NCBI RefSeq assembly: GCF_035918155.1
Contig: NZ_CP109327.1
Location: 5,518,001 to 5,582,000, forward strand
Length of the DNA stretch: 64,000 nucleotides
Direction of reading: 5' to 3'
From: Streptomyces sp. NBC_01591
Lineage (GTDB): Bacteria > Actinomycetota > Actinomycetes > Streptomycetales > Streptomycetaceae
Made by a program: the position numbers and the translations under genes. Numbering within the stretch: position 1 is the first letter of the stretch; every line of letters begins with the position of its first letter. The notes under the pieces were generated by a model, which was not told the origin of the DNA, made no database searches, and was given only the letters and a program-made list of their open reading frames with translations. Shown here in pieces: positions 16,598-25,467 of this stretch.

Positions 16598-17467
16598 ATG
16601 AAGCTCGGTCTGCACTACTGGAACTACTCGACCCCGGCCGACCCCGCGCTCATCGCGCCCACCCTCGCGGAGTCGGTGCGGATCGCCGAACAGGCGGGGA
16701 TCGCGTCGTTCACCGTGATGGACCACTACTTCCAGATGGAGACCGGGCAGAGCGTCGCCGACGAGCCGATGCTGGAGGGGTACACCACGCTCGGCTACGT
16801 CGCTGCGGTGAGCGAGCGGATGACGCTCGGCCTGATGGTCACGGGCGTGATGTACCGGCACCCCGGTCTGCTGGCGAAGATCGTCACCAGCCTCGATGTG
16901 CTGTCGGGCGGCAGGGCCAGGCTGGGTATCGGCGCCTCCTGGTACGAGCGGGAGCAGTACGGGCTCGGGGTGCCGGTGGTCCCGGTCGCCGAGCGGTTCG
17001 AACGGCTGGAGGAGGCGATCCGGATCTGCCTGCAGATGTGGAGCGACGACAACGGCCCGTTCCGGGGCAGGCACTACCAGCTGGCCGAGACGCTGTGCGT
17101 GCCCGAGCCGATCGGCGGGCACCCGCCCATCATGATCGGCGGCGGAGGCGAGCAGAAGACCCTGCTCCTGGTCGCCCGCTACGGGGACGCGTGCAATCTC
17201 TTCGCCACCGACCAGGAGGAAGTGGCCCACAAGCTCGACGTGCTGCGCGCGCACTGCGCCGCGGAGGACCGTGACTACGACGCCATCACGAAGACCGTGA
17301 TGTACAGCGGCCCGGTGCTGGACAAGCCGGCCGCGTTCCTCGCCGACGCGGAGGCGTACGCGAGCCTGGGCATCAGCGAGATCCAAGTGCTGCCCGACCG
17401 GCACCCGGTCAGCTACACCCACCAGGTCGCCGAACGCATCGCACCCGCCGTCGCCGAGATCGGCTAG
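16598..17467 (+). CDS. LLM-class, probably F420-dependent, oxidoreductase
   Basis: 289 aa bacterial-luciferase-like TIM barrel. Visible are FTVMDHYFQME near residues 40-50, GLMVTGVMYRHPGLLAKIV, LDVLSGGRARLGIGASWYE and HPPIMIGGGGEQKTLLLVARY, all typical of the actinomycete F420 subgroup. It likely transfers hydride between F420 and an unknown substrate. A GGGAGGCGGGAC site precedes ATG 16598; the frame extends upstream but without family features. Monocistronic, converging with the DinB gene. Confidence 0.92.
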   Translation: MKLGLHYWNYSTPADPALIAPTLAESVRIAEQAGIASFTVMDHYFQMETGQSVADEPMLEGYTTLGYVAAVSERMTLGLMVTGVMYRHPGLLAKIVTSLDVLSGGRARLGIGASWYEREQYGLGVPVVPVAERFERLEEAIRICLQMWSDDNGPFRGRHYQLAETLCVPEPIGGHPPIMIGGGGEQKTLLLVARYGDACNLFATDQEEVAHKLDVLRAHCAAEDRDYDAITKTVMYSGPVLDKPAAFLADAEAYASLGISEIQVLPDRHPVSYTHQVAERIAPAVAEIG

Positions 17468-17512
17468 CCGACAGCGGCGGCGGCGCGTGCGTGCGTCGCG
17501 CGCCGAACGGCC

Positions 17513-18016
17513 CTACCTGCCGGTGGTGCCGTCGACGATCTCCCGGATCGCGTCGAGATGGCCGTTGTGCCGGGCGGTCTCCTCGATCAGATGCAGGACG
17601 ATCCAGCGCAGGTCGGGGCTGCTGCCGTCGTCGCGCGTGCGCCTGGCCGATGCGTCCAGGTCGTTGGAGGCGACCAACTCGCGGTAGCGGGTGGTCCGTT
17701 CCTCGTACAGCGACAGCACATCGGCGAGCGGCATGTCCACCGCGATGCGCATCTCGCGGTCGGGGTCCTCGTCCGTCCACGGCCCCTCGTCCTCGCCGCC
17801 GAGGAAGACCACCTCGAACCAGTAGTACTCGACCCAGCTGAGGTGGTTGATCAGCCCGGCGATCGTCATCAGGGGAGAGCCGGGCAGCGGGGCCCGGCGG
17901 GCACCGTCCGGGGAGATGCCCTCGCACTTCGCGCGCGCGGTGTCGCGGACGTAGTCGAGGAAGGTGGCCAGCTGGGTGCGCTCGTCCCATGCGGGAGGCG
18001 AATCGGTGCGTGTCAT
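17513..18016 (-). CDS. DinB/DUF664 family protein
   Basis: 167 aa four-helix DinB-like protein: ERTQLATFLDYVRDTARAK, LINHLSWVEYYWFEVVF, LRWIVLHLIEETARHNGHLD. The His residues in NHLSWVE and in EETARHNGH are the usual metal ligands. The ACTINOBACTERIAL members are close to mycothiol-dependent enzymes, but activity here is not known. ATG 18016 is followed by the domain at the normal distance. A 16-bp palindrome lies 64 bp upstream. Confidence 0.9.
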   Translation of the reverse strand: MTRTDSPPAWDERTQLATFLDYVRDTARAKCEGISPDGARRAPLPGSPLMTIAGLINHLSWVEYYWFEVVFLGGEDEGPWTDEDPDREMRIAVDMPLADVLSLYEERTTRYRELVASNDLDASARRTRDDGSSPDLRWIVLHLIEETARHNGHLDAIREIVDGTTGR

Positions 18017-18079
18017 CGACGTACACGATCCGCGATGGGCCGCCTCCTGTCCATCGCATTGTCCAATGGGGCCCGCCCC

Positions 18080-18095
18080 TGGGTCCCTGGGCCCA
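18080..18095. promoter_or_regulatory. Palindrome site A of the shared 16-bp motif
   Basis: TGGGTCCCTGGGCCCA sits between the divergent DinB gene (-) and the 197-aa gene (+). It matches the consensus TGGGKCCNNRGGCCCA seen at three other sites in this window (18907, 25374, 29375). Confidence 0.55.
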
Positions 18096-18238
18096 CGCCC
18101 CGGAGATCGGGCCTCATTAGGCTCGTGCACGACCAAACTGCGAGCCGTCTGGCCGGCGCTCGGCACGAGCGCCTGTCCGGCGTGCCCGCACGCACCTGGA
18201 ACTGCACGCTCCACCTGTCTGCATGGGGTGATGTGTCG

Positions 18239-18832
18239 ATGAGTGACGGTTTCTTCTACTCCTACCACCTCGGCTGGAGCCGCCCGGACTCCGAGTCGCT
18301 CTTCAGCGATCTCGACGCGGCGGGTCTGCGGCTCAGCCACCCGGTCACGAGGCGGGTCACGCTCCTCGGCCCGGGACCCGGTCCGCGGGGCACCCCGTCG
18401 TGGGTGACCAGGGAACAGCTCGTGCTCCTGGCCGGACTGCAGCGGCTCGACAGCGTCGACTTCGTGTTGTGGGTGAACAGCGGGGCCGACGTTCCCGCCC
18501 GTATCCGTCGGATGAGGGACGGAGTCGTCGCGCTGGAATTCGGGTTCGGCCGACTGGACCGGGACGAACAGGAGGTGGCCGCGAGGGCGATCAGGGAGGC
18601 GATAGGGCGGGCCTCCGTGCTCTGCATCGGCTTCGTCGTCGACCGCGAGGGCGCCTCCGTGGCGACCGACTGGAGCGGTGTCGTCATCAACGGGACGACA
18701 TACTTCGACAGTTGGCCGGACACGCTGGCCGTGCGGCACGAGATCGCCGCGATGCAGCCGCAGTTGGCCGGCGTGGCCTCGTACGACCAGTCGCCCTGGA
18801 TGCTGTTCGGGAGCGAGGTCCCCGTCCGGTAG
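18239..18832 (+). CDS. Hypothetical protein next to the pilin-toxin locus
   Basis: 197 aa from ATG 18239 with a GGGGTG site. No signal peptide, no membrane helix, acidic, with VDFVLWVNSGADVPARI, ALEFGFGRLDRDEQEVAARA and GVVINGTTYFDSWPD segments. No family recognised. It lies 170 bp upstream of the pilin-toxin gene and has a copy of the same palindrome in its promoter region. By position it might be another immunity or accessory protein, but nothing in the sequence proves this. Confidence 0.65.
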   Translation: MSDGFFYSYHLGWSRPDSESLFSDLDAAGLRLSHPVTRRVTLLGPGPGPRGTPSWVTREQLVLLAGLQRLDSVDFVLWVNSGADVPARIRRMRDGVVALEFGFGRLDRDEQEVAARAIREAIGRASVLCIGFVVDREGASVATDWSGVVINGTTYFDSWPDTLAVRHEIAAMQPQLAGVASYDQSPWMLFGSEVPVR

Positions 18833-18906
18833 CGGCGGGTCCGCTGTTCCGAAGCTCCGCTCCGCTCCGTGACGTCCGTCGGAATCGGCAACTTTGAGCC
18901 TTGCAT

Positions 18907-18922
18907 TGGGTCCTGAGGCCCA
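18907..18922. promoter_or_regulatory. Palindrome site B, upstream of the pilin-toxin gene
   Basis: TGGGTCCTGAGGCCCA ends 80 bp before the GTG of the toxin gene. It has the same TGGG - CC - GGCCCA layout as sites A, C and D. Confidence 0.6.
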
Positions 18923-19002
18923 TGCCCCGAAGGGTGCCGGTGTGGTCGGATGTGTGGAGTGGCTGAACTGTGGCCGTACACCGACAAGCTGGGGGACTCG
19001 TC

Positions 19003-21372
19003 GTGTCTGGCATAGGCGGATTTGCGGTTTCGGGTGGTGCCGGCGGGAGTGCAGCCGTGCACCAGCAGGGCGGCAGGCAGTCGCTGCCGCGCCCGTTGCA
19101 GGCGGTGCTGATCCTCGTACGGCTCCTCTTCGCAGCCGCCGTTCTGGGTGGCATCGGTGTGCTGACCGTGGCGTCGGCGGTCAACGAGGTGGACGGCCGG
19201 CTGTTCGGGCTGCTGCTGTACGCGGCGCTGCCGAGCGTGGCCGCGTTCGTGCTCTCGCTGTACGCGCGCACCGGCGGCGTCTGGATCTGGCGCGGACTGC
19301 TGGCCGTACACGTCTGGCTCACCTTCGGCGCGCTGGCGACCCTCGGCGGGGACGGCGGTGGGCGCGGCGTCACGCAGCTGGTGATGCCGGTCGCCGTCGT
19401 CGTCCTGCTGTTCCGGCCCAGCTCGCGCGAGTGGTTCGAGCTGCCTCTCGAACAGCGGGCGCCGCACCGGCGGTTCAGCATCGCGCGCATGATCAGGTGG
19501 CGCCGGGACGACGCCGGTCAGACCGCGATGGAATACCTGGGCATGGTCCTGGTGGTCGTGGCCCTCATCGGCGGACTCGTCGTCACGGGGATCGCCGCCC
19601 AGCTGACCGGTGGGATGCAGGACGCGATCTGCCGGCTCACCGGGAGCGCCTGCCCCGCGCCCGGCAGCGATGTGGAGGCGGGGCCCGGCAAGGACTCCGG
19701 CGGCTCGTCCGCTTCCGGCGGTACGGACTCCGGTGGGTCGACCGCGTCCGGTGGTACGGACTCGGGCGGATCGGGCCCGGCAGGGTCCGGTTCCGGTTCC
19801 GGCGGGTCGGACGTGGCCGGGGGCTCCAACGCGGCCGGCGGGACCGACACGGCCGGCGGAACCGGCACATCGGGCGACTCGGGGTCCGGCTCGGGCGGCT
19901 CCGGAAGCTCCAGCGGGGGTGACACCGCCATCCAGGTCGACGACGGTGGCGACGACGTGGACACCTCCGGGGAGCCGGACGGCGGCGACGACCAGGACGA
20001 CACCGGCAACGGCGACGAGGAGAAGCCCGGCGAGAGCTGCACCTCGGGCGTCGGCGCGTTCTTCTCCTGCGCCGCACACCAGACCGGCGGCTTCTTCGAG
20101 GGCCTGATCGGCGACGGGCTGTGGGGCGACATCACCGGCACGATCGACACGGTCATCCACCCCGTCGAGGCGTGGAACGGCCTGATGGACTACGGCAAGA
20201 GCCTCGGCGACAAATGGAGCCAGGACTCGAAGGACGCCGGGGACAAGTGGTCCGACGGCGACTACCTCGGCGCGGTCTGGGACTGGACCAAGGCGTCCGG
20301 CGGCACCGGCATCAAGGTCCTCGACGACATGTTCATCGGCGATGAAGTCCGGGACATGTGGAAGGAAGGCAACGAGGGCCAGGCGATCGGCACCGGCCTC
20401 TGGAACATCGGCTCGCTGTTCATCCCGGGTTACGGCGAGGCCAAGCTCGTCGGCAAGTTCGGAAAGCTGGGCAAGCTCGGGAAACTCGGCAAGCTGGGCG
20501 AGGTCGCCGAGAAGGCTTCGGATGCCGCGAACAAGGCGAAGAAGGCCGCCAAGGCGGGCGACATCGACGGCGCGGAGAGGGCCGCGCAGGAAGCGCAGCG
20601 GCACGCCGACGACGCCGCCGAGGAGGCAGGCCTCAAGGGCTGCACCGTCGGGATGGGCGGTCGCGTCCGGGTCCCGTTCGGCGGCGGGGCCGAGCTCGGG
20701 GTGCCCGGCTCCCGTACCGGCGTCATGGCCGGTCCGCGCACGGCCGTGCCCGTCGGGTTCTTCGCCGGGAAGTGCGACGAGGTCGACCCGGAGAAGAAGG
20801 CCGCCGCCGACGAGGCCCAGCGGCTGGCCGACGAGGCGAAGAAGGCCGCGGACGCGGCCAAGCGCCGGAAGGCCCTGGAAGACGCCCAGAACCAGCCGAA
20901 GCCGGCCTGGTACAAGGACCTCAAGGACCCGCCGGCCGGTGCCAAGGACGGCGGCGAGGGCAACTGGCAGGAGATCAAGCCCGGCGTCTGGAACTACCCG
21001 ACCGAGATGGGCGCCCGCTACCAGGAGCAGATCTCCAAGGTGGGCCGCGGCAAGGAGTACCGGGTTCCGCTGGACAAGCTCACGGGGAAGCCGGTCGACT
21101 TCGACGGCTGGGACGCCTCGCGGGGCACCTACCTGGAGGCGAAGTACGGGTACAAGGGCAAGGACTTCTACAACGCCGACACCGGGGCGCTCACCCCGAA
21201 GGTCGCCGACCGGTGGGCGGACCAGGCGACCCGTCAGGTCGACGCGGCACGCGGCAAGCCGGTCGAGTGGCACCTCTCCGACCCGGACGTCGCCGAAGCG
21301 GCGAGAGAGATGTTCGAGGAGAGGGGCATCCCGGTTAAGGTGATCCACACCCCGGGGGATGTGACCGGCTGA
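19003..21372 (+). CDS. Membrane-anchored Flp-pilin-like protein with Tox-REase-5-type nuclease tail
   Basis: 789 aa from GTG 19003 (GGGGGAC site six bases upstream). Four hydrophobic helices fill residues 32-138. Residues 171-198 form a Flp/Tad prepilin signal: G172, then QTAME with Glu at +5, then a hydrophobic LGMVLVVVALIGG stretch. A Gly/Ser-rich linker (about 219-320), an Ala/Lys-rich segment with repeated GKLG units and two Cys-bearing loops follow. From about residue 683 the tail resembles Tox-REase-5: Asp701, then Glu712-Ala-Lys714 (an ExK motif) in TYLEAKYGY. An immunity-like gene follows 49 nt downstream. I infer a polymorphic toxin displayed or exported in a pilin-like way. Confidence 0.85.
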   Translation: MSGIGGFAVSGGAGGSAAVHQQGGRQSLPRPLQAVLILVRLLFAAAVLGGIGVLTVASAVNEVDGRLFGLLLYAALPSVAAFVLSLYARTGGVWIWRGLLAVHVWLTFGALATLGGDGGGRGVTQLVMPVAVVVLLFRPSSREWFELPLEQRAPHRRFSIARMIRWRRDDAGQTAMEYLGMVLVVVALIGGLVVTGIAAQLTGGMQDAICRLTGSACPAPGSDVEAGPGKDSGGSSASGGTDSGGSTASGGTDSGGSGPAGSGSGSGGSDVAGGSNAAGGTDTAGGTGTSGDSGSGSGGSGSSSGGDTAIQVDDGGDDVDTSGEPDGGDDQDDTGNGDEEKPGESCTSGVGAFFSCAAHQTGGFFEGLIGDGLWGDITGTIDTVIHPVEAWNGLMDYGKSLGDKWSQDSKDAGDKWSDGDYLGAVWDWTKASGGTGIKVLDDMFIGDEVRDMWKEGNEGQAIGTGLWNIGSLFIPGYGEAKLVGKFGKLGKLGKLGKLGEVAEKASDAANKAKKAAKAGDIDGAERAAQEAQRHADDAAEEAGLKGCTVGMGGRVRVPFGGGAELGVPGSRTGVMAGPRTAVPVGFFAGKCDEVDPEKKAAADEAQRLADEAKKAADAAKRRKALEDAQNQPKPAWYKDLKDPPAGAKDGGEGNWQEIKPGVWNYPTEMGARYQEQISKVGRGKEYRVPLDKLTGKPVDFDGWDASRGTYLEAKYGYKGKDFYNADTGALTPKVADRWADQATRQVDAARGKPVEWHLSDPDVAEAAREMFEERGIPVKVIHTPGDVTG

Positions 21373-21421
21373 ACGCCGTACGGGGAGGCGAACCGCAGAC
21401 CGAAGCCGAGGAGAACGTGTC

Positions 21422-22150
21422 GTGCTGTACGTCGTAGTCAACGGCCTGTGGGGCCTTCGCGGGGAAACCGTGCGGAGCATCGCCGAGCGCTGGTCCGGCA
21501 CTCTCACCGCGCTCAAGGACATCGACGGCCCGACCTTCGACGTATGGCACGAGTCCGAGGACGGTCTCGCGTCCGATCCCCTGCTGGAGCCCTCGGTTCC
21601 CGCACTGGTGGAGTACATCGAACGGAAGAACACGGGCCCCGACCTCGACGTGGTGGGGTACACGACGTCGCTGTGGGCGCAGAATCCCGGTGCGGCGAAT
21701 GTGTCCACGGCGATTCACGCGGGCAGCACGTCGCTCCACGCGGCGAATTCCGTCTCCCTCGTCCTCCGGTCGCGCGAGGTGGACGAATCCGCGGAAGTGA
21801 TCCGGCGCGCTCCGGAGGTTCTGCGCATCCTCGCGGAGAACTGGGAGATCGACGCCGGGCAGGTGTACAGCAAGCCTCAGTACCGGGCGGTGACCGAACG
21901 ATTCGACCTGGGAAACGCCGACCCCCGCTGCGGCCGTGCGGTCTTTCTCTCCGCCGGGCGTGCCGCCCTCGCACCCGAAGGGCTGCCCGGAACGTACGTC
22001 CGCACCGCACACGGTGGACTGGTCATCGACCTCACCCGTGGCGGTACGGAGTCCCCGGCCGTCGAGACGATCATCGAGGCGAACGCACGACTGCGGGAGG
22101 CCGGGGCGCTGGAGAAGCTCCCGGTGCCGTTCGACCGGGCCACGTTCTGA
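21422..22150 (+). CDS. Imm52-like immunity protein
   Basis: 242 aa from GTG 21422 with a GAGGAGA site. VVNGLWGLRGETVRSIAERW at the start, a WHESEDG segment and a late LPGTYVRTAHGG segment fit the Imm52 group, which typically accompanies Tox-REase-5 toxins. No signal peptide or membrane helix, so it would protect the producer's cytoplasm. It lies directly behind the toxin on the same strand. Recognition is from memory of the family; the pairing with the toxin tail makes it more convincing. Confidence 0.75.
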   Translation: MLYVVVNGLWGLRGETVRSIAERWSGTLTALKDIDGPTFDVWHESEDGLASDPLLEPSVPALVEYIERKNTGPDLDVVGYTTSLWAQNPGAANVSTAIHAGSTSLHAANSVSLVLRSREVDESAEVIRRAPEVLRILAENWEIDAGQVYSKPQYRAVTERFDLGNADPRCGRAVFLSAGRAALAPEGLPGTYVRTAHGGLVIDLTRGGTESPAVETIIEANARLREAGALEKLPVPFDRATF

Positions 22151-22177
22151 CTCCCGCGCGCCCGTGAGCGGCGTGTC

Positions 22178-22627
22178 TCAGAGCCATCCCCGCATCGCCG
22201 CGAACCCCAGCAGCAAACCCACCGCGAACGCCCCGAGCCCGAACGCGAACACCGCGGGCATCACCGCCGGACCCCACGCCCCCGGCCCGGCCACCGTGGC
22301 GTTCTTCGCCGGGTCGGCCGGGTCGTAACTGACCCGGACCGGCGCCCCGACCTCGAAGCCGAACGGGCCCGGGGCATGGTCGGTGAACTCGATGTGGCGG
22401 CCGTCGCGGGTGCGGAACGCGAAGACGTACTCGGTGGCGTAGCTCCGCTCCATGCCCGGCCCCCGGTCGACCGTCCGGCGGTCCGCGCACCGCCCCTCGG
22501 CGCGTTCGCCGTGCCGCACCAGCCGCAGCACCCGGTTCAGGCGCAGCGCGGAACGGAGTGCGAACGCGCCGAGGAGCAGGCCGAACAGCAGCAGGAACGT
22601 GGCCGTGCCGCCGGGCAGGATCTGCAT
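22178..22627 (-). CDS. DUF3592-like membrane protein
   Basis: 149 aa with hydrophobic helices at about residues 7-27 and 122-143. Between them is a soluble stretch with YVFAFRTRDGRHIEF and VRVSYDPADPAKNATV, the hallmark Y-D-P-x-x-P of DUF3592. Function of the family is unknown. It is the third gene of a leftward set (pilin-like protein, lipoprotein, this gene), 20 nt after the lipoprotein stop. Confidence 0.82.
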   Translation of the reverse strand: MQILPGGTATFLLLFGLLLGAFALRSALRLNRVLRLVRHGERAEGRCADRRTVDRGPGMERSYATEYVFAFRTRDGRHIEFTDHAPGPFGFEVGAPVRVSYDPADPAKNATVAGPGAWGPAVMPAVFAFGLGAFAVGLLLGFAAMRGWL

Positions 22628-22647
22628 GGACGAGCGCTCCCGGTCCG

Positions 22648-23232
22648 CTACTTGACCGTGATCGAATCGACGAACGCGTCGAGGTCCGTCGCGCTCAGCG
22701 AGCCCTTCACCGCATTGATCCGGACCGCGAACGGCACGTCCTTCGAATCGACGCCCGCCACCACGACCCCCGTCATCCGGGTGCCCGGCGCCGGAGTCTG
22801 CTCCTCGCCGCTCGACGTGAACTCGTAGTCGATCCGGCGTGCGTCACGGGCGCTCTCCGCACCCGCGAGCCGCACCTCTTCGGTCCCCTTGCGGGTCGCC
22901 CCCAGACCGATGCCGGCACCCGCCGCGGACGCCGCCTCCGCGGCGTTGTCCACGCCCGTGGCGAAGTCGAGCTGCACGGAGACCATGCCGGTGCGCAGCC
23001 CGCCCTCCTCCTTGAGCGCGACGGCAGCGTTGGCCTTGGCCCGGTCGGCCGCGGGCTGCTCCTTGTAGCCCTTGTCCCCGGGGTAGCCGACGGAGAGGCT
23101 CTTGGTGTCGAGCTTGTCCCAGCCCTCCGGGAGCGCGGCGGTCTCCCCGCCGCAGCCGGTGAGCAGGGCGAGGCCGATGGCGGCGGCAGCAGTTGCGCCG
23201 ATCGCCCGGTACATCTTCTTCGTCGTCGTCAT
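22648..23232 (-). CDS. Lipoprotein of unknown function
   Basis: 194 aa. A lipoprotein signal MTTTKKMYRAIGATAAAAIG leads to the lipobox LLTGC with Cys27. The mature part starts with GGETAALPEGWDKLDT and is of mixed fold, with many Ala and Gly. Anchored outside the membrane. It follows the second pilin-like protein by 45 nt and probably shares its transcript, so it may assist that protein's assembly or shield the cell from it. Confidence 0.85.
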   Translation of the reverse strand: MTTTKKMYRAIGATAAAAIGLALLTGCGGETAALPEGWDKLDTKSLSVGYPGDKGYKEQPAADRAKANAAVALKEEGGLRTGMVSVQLDFATGVDNAAEAASAAGAGIGLGATRKGTEEVRLAGAESARDARRIDYEFTSSGEEQTPAPGTRMTGVVVAGVDSKDVPFAVRINAVKGSLSATDLDAFVDSITVK

Positions 23233-23277
23233 CGCCTATCGCCTCTTCGTCGTGCCCGGTCGGTGCTTCCCGTACGG

Positions 23278-25278
23278 CTACTTCGCGCAGTAGCTGTACG
23301 GAAGGTACGCGCGCTTGTCGCCCTGCGGAGCGCCGAGGAACTCCGCGTCCGTCAGTGTCTCCTTCTTGTGCTCGTCGGAGATGGAGAATCCCAGACTCAT
23401 GCCGAGCGAGACCTCGAAGCCGAACTCCTGGGCGTCCGTCTGGCCGTTGTAGTTCATCTTGCTCGACAGGCCGTCCTGGTACATCAGCTGGTCGAAGGGG
23501 TCGGTTCCGGTGGGCTTCTCCTCCAGGGAGTGATCACCGAACAGGTACTCGAACGGGGCGGTGTTGTTGCCGGAGCCGTCCAGCCACTGCTCGGCGATGG
23601 CCCGCTTGTCCTCGGTGGCCTTGTCGGTGTCCTTGCCGAAGACGATCGAGTTGGTCAGGACCTCGATGCCGGTCTCGCCGGAGGAGTCGGAGCCGCTGAC
23701 CTTGCCGCCGCGCTTGTCCTTGCCCTTCTCGCCGTTGTCGCCGCTGATGTCGCCCTTGTCGGTCGTCGAGCCGTTCTCGACGGTCTGGGTCATGTCGATG
23801 CGGACGATCTTGCCGGTCTTCTGGTCGCGGGTGACGGTGACCGCCCCGGTCCGGCTGTCCTTCGCGGAGGCCGTGCCGCCCAGCGGACCGGCCGAACCGC
23901 CGACCTTGCCCTCCAGATCGAGCTTGGCGGTGTACGTGTACGACTCGTTGCCGTTGACGTCGTCCTTGGTGATGGTCACCTCGGGCGAGAACTTCGCCTT
24001 GCCGCCGAGCTTCGCGCCGAGCTTGGCCTCGTCACCCGCGCTGATGGAGAGCCCGCCGTCCGCGTAGACGTTGAGGCCGACGGTCGAGTAGGAGATCTTC
24101 TTGTCCCCGATCTTGCTCTCGACGTCCTTCTTCTTGTCGGCCCACTTCATCCCGGAGTACCAGCCGCCGCCGTAGCCGCCGCTGTACTTGGTGGAGGTCT
24201 CCCACATCTTCATTTCTTCGATGTCGTCCCGCATCTTCGCGGCTTCTTCCTCGCTCTTGAAGACCCAGGTGTCACCGTTGGTGATCTTGATGCCGCCGCC
24301 GACGTCCACATCGGCCTTGCCCAGGTTGCCGAGCTTGACGCCCGGGGTGCTGGCGGTGGCACCGGCCGAGGCGGCGTCCGTGAACGTCATGTAGACCAGC
24401 TTGTCGTTCTCGTCGACCTTGCCGTCCTCGTTCACATCGGTCTTGGCCTGGCTGACCTTCTGCTGGAAGCCGTACTCGTTGCCCCACTCGAACCAGCCGA
24501 TCTTGACCTTGTCGCCGACGGTGTCGGAGATGCTGGAGACCTGGCACATCTTGGGCTCGTAGTCGGCGTCCGTCTTCGGCTTCGCGGTGGTTTCCCCGCC
24601 GCCGGTGGAGCAGCTGCCCCCGCCGCCGCCCAGCGAACTGATCGCGCAGCGGATGCGTTCGCCGATCTGGCCGCCGACGCCCGCCATGGACATCGCGCCG
24701 ATCAGCGTGACGACGAGGACGACCACCCCGAGGTACTCCATGGCCGTGGCGCCGCCGTCCCGCCAGGAGTACGGGCGGTACGGGGCGGGCTCCGGCTCGT
24801 CCGCGCGGTCGTCCAGGAGCCGGTCCACGGCCAGCCCCGCCGCCGCGCCGGTCGCCAGCGAGACCATCGGCATCAACGTGCCCTCGACGTCCACGAGATG
24901 CCAGGACACGGCGAGCCCGTAGACGAGCGCGGCCAGCGGCACGGTGAGCGCGGCGAGGAGCGTCAGCAGGCGGGACTCGCGGTACTCGTCGGGCAGGACG
25001 CGGGCGGAGGCCAGGACCGTGAGGACGGTCGTGATGACGTTGGGGACGTGCAGCAGGGCCAGCCGCCAGCCGAAGCTCGCGAGCCGCTCGTCGGTGGCCA
25101 GCAGTTCGACGAGTCCGCGCGAGACCAGATACCCGGCGGCGATGTAGACCAGGGCGCCGGCGGCCCAGCTACGGGTCAGCGCGAAGAACACGCCACCGCT
25201 CGCGCCGGAACCACCACCCCCGTTCCGCGGTGGTATGTGGCCCGCGCTTCCGCTTCCCCAGCCCCCGCCACCAGTCAC
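23278..25278 (-). CDS. Second membrane-anchored Flp-pilin-like large protein
   Basis: 666 aa from GTG 25278, chosen because GGAAGGGAAG lies just upstream; ATG 25308 is the alternative. Same plan as the 19003 protein: about four hydrophobic segments in residues 28-152, then a prepilin signal G176 - ATAME - YLGVVVLVVTLIGA with Glu181 at +5. The exported part begins with a Cys-flanked Gly tract, has a calcium-loop-like DVNEDGKVDENDK, and long beta-rich segments. The tail (SLGMSLGFSISDEHKK, LPYSYCAK) shows no nuclease motif I know. It leads an operon with a lipoprotein and a DUF3592 protein. Confidence 0.8.
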   Translation of the reverse strand: MTGGGGWGSGSAGHIPPRNGGGGSGASGGVFFALTRSWAAGALVYIAAGYLVSRGLVELLATDERLASFGWRLALLHVPNVITTVLTVLASARVLPDEYRESRLLTLLAALTVPLAALVYGLAVSWHLVDVEGTLMPMVSLATGAAAGLAVDRLLDDRADEPEPAPYRPYSWRDGGATAMEYLGVVVLVVTLIGAMSMAGVGGQIGERIRCAISSLGGGGGSCSTGGGETTAKPKTDADYEPKMCQVSSISDTVGDKVKIGWFEWGNEYGFQQKVSQAKTDVNEDGKVDENDKLVYMTFTDAASAGATASTPGVKLGNLGKADVDVGGGIKITNGDTWVFKSEEEAAKMRDDIEEMKMWETSTKYSGGYGGGWYSGMKWADKKKDVESKIGDKKISYSTVGLNVYADGGLSISAGDEAKLGAKLGGKAKFSPEVTITKDDVNGNESYTYTAKLDLEGKVGGSAGPLGGTASAKDSRTGAVTVTRDQKTGKIVRIDMTQTVENGSTTDKGDISGDNGEKGKDKRGGKVSGSDSSGETGIEVLTNSIVFGKDTDKATEDKRAIAEQWLDGSGNNTAPFEYLFGDHSLEEKPTGTDPFDQLMYQDGLSSKMNYNGQTDAQEFGFEVSLGMSLGFSISDEHKKETLTDAEFLGAPQGDKRAYLPYSYCAK

Positions 25279-25373
25279 GGTTCTTCCCTTCCGACGCCCA
25301 CTTGCCATGCCTGTGCCCGCAGTTCCGCATTCGGGTGTGGACGTGAGCGTAGGGGCGTACGAGCCGGGTGACC

Positions 25374-25389
25374 TGGGCCCTTGGCCCCA
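25374..25389. promoter_or_regulatory. Palindrome site C, upstream of the second pilin-like gene
   Basis: TGGGCCCTTGGCCCCA, 96 bp upstream of the GTG. Its reverse complement, TGGGGCCAAGGGCCCA, fits the consensus of sites A, B and D. A second overlapping half, GGGCCCAA, follows seven bases later. Confidence 0.55.
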
Positions 25390-25467
25390 AACTCGGGCCC
25401 AACGGGCGATGCCCCGCCCCACCCGCGGGGTGCGGGGGAGCAGGGCATCGGGGAGGTGGAGAGGGGA

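Noticed and set aside
18262..21708. 1148-codon open frame on the minus strand opposite the pilin-toxin gene
   Set aside because: Composition is that of an antisense shadow in G+C-rich DNA; the plus frame has start, ribosome-binding site and domains.
22558..25371. 937-codon open frame on the plus strand opposite the second pilin-like gene
   Set aside because: Val/Leu/Gly/Asp-rich low-information translation with no start signal; a shadow of the minus-strand gene.
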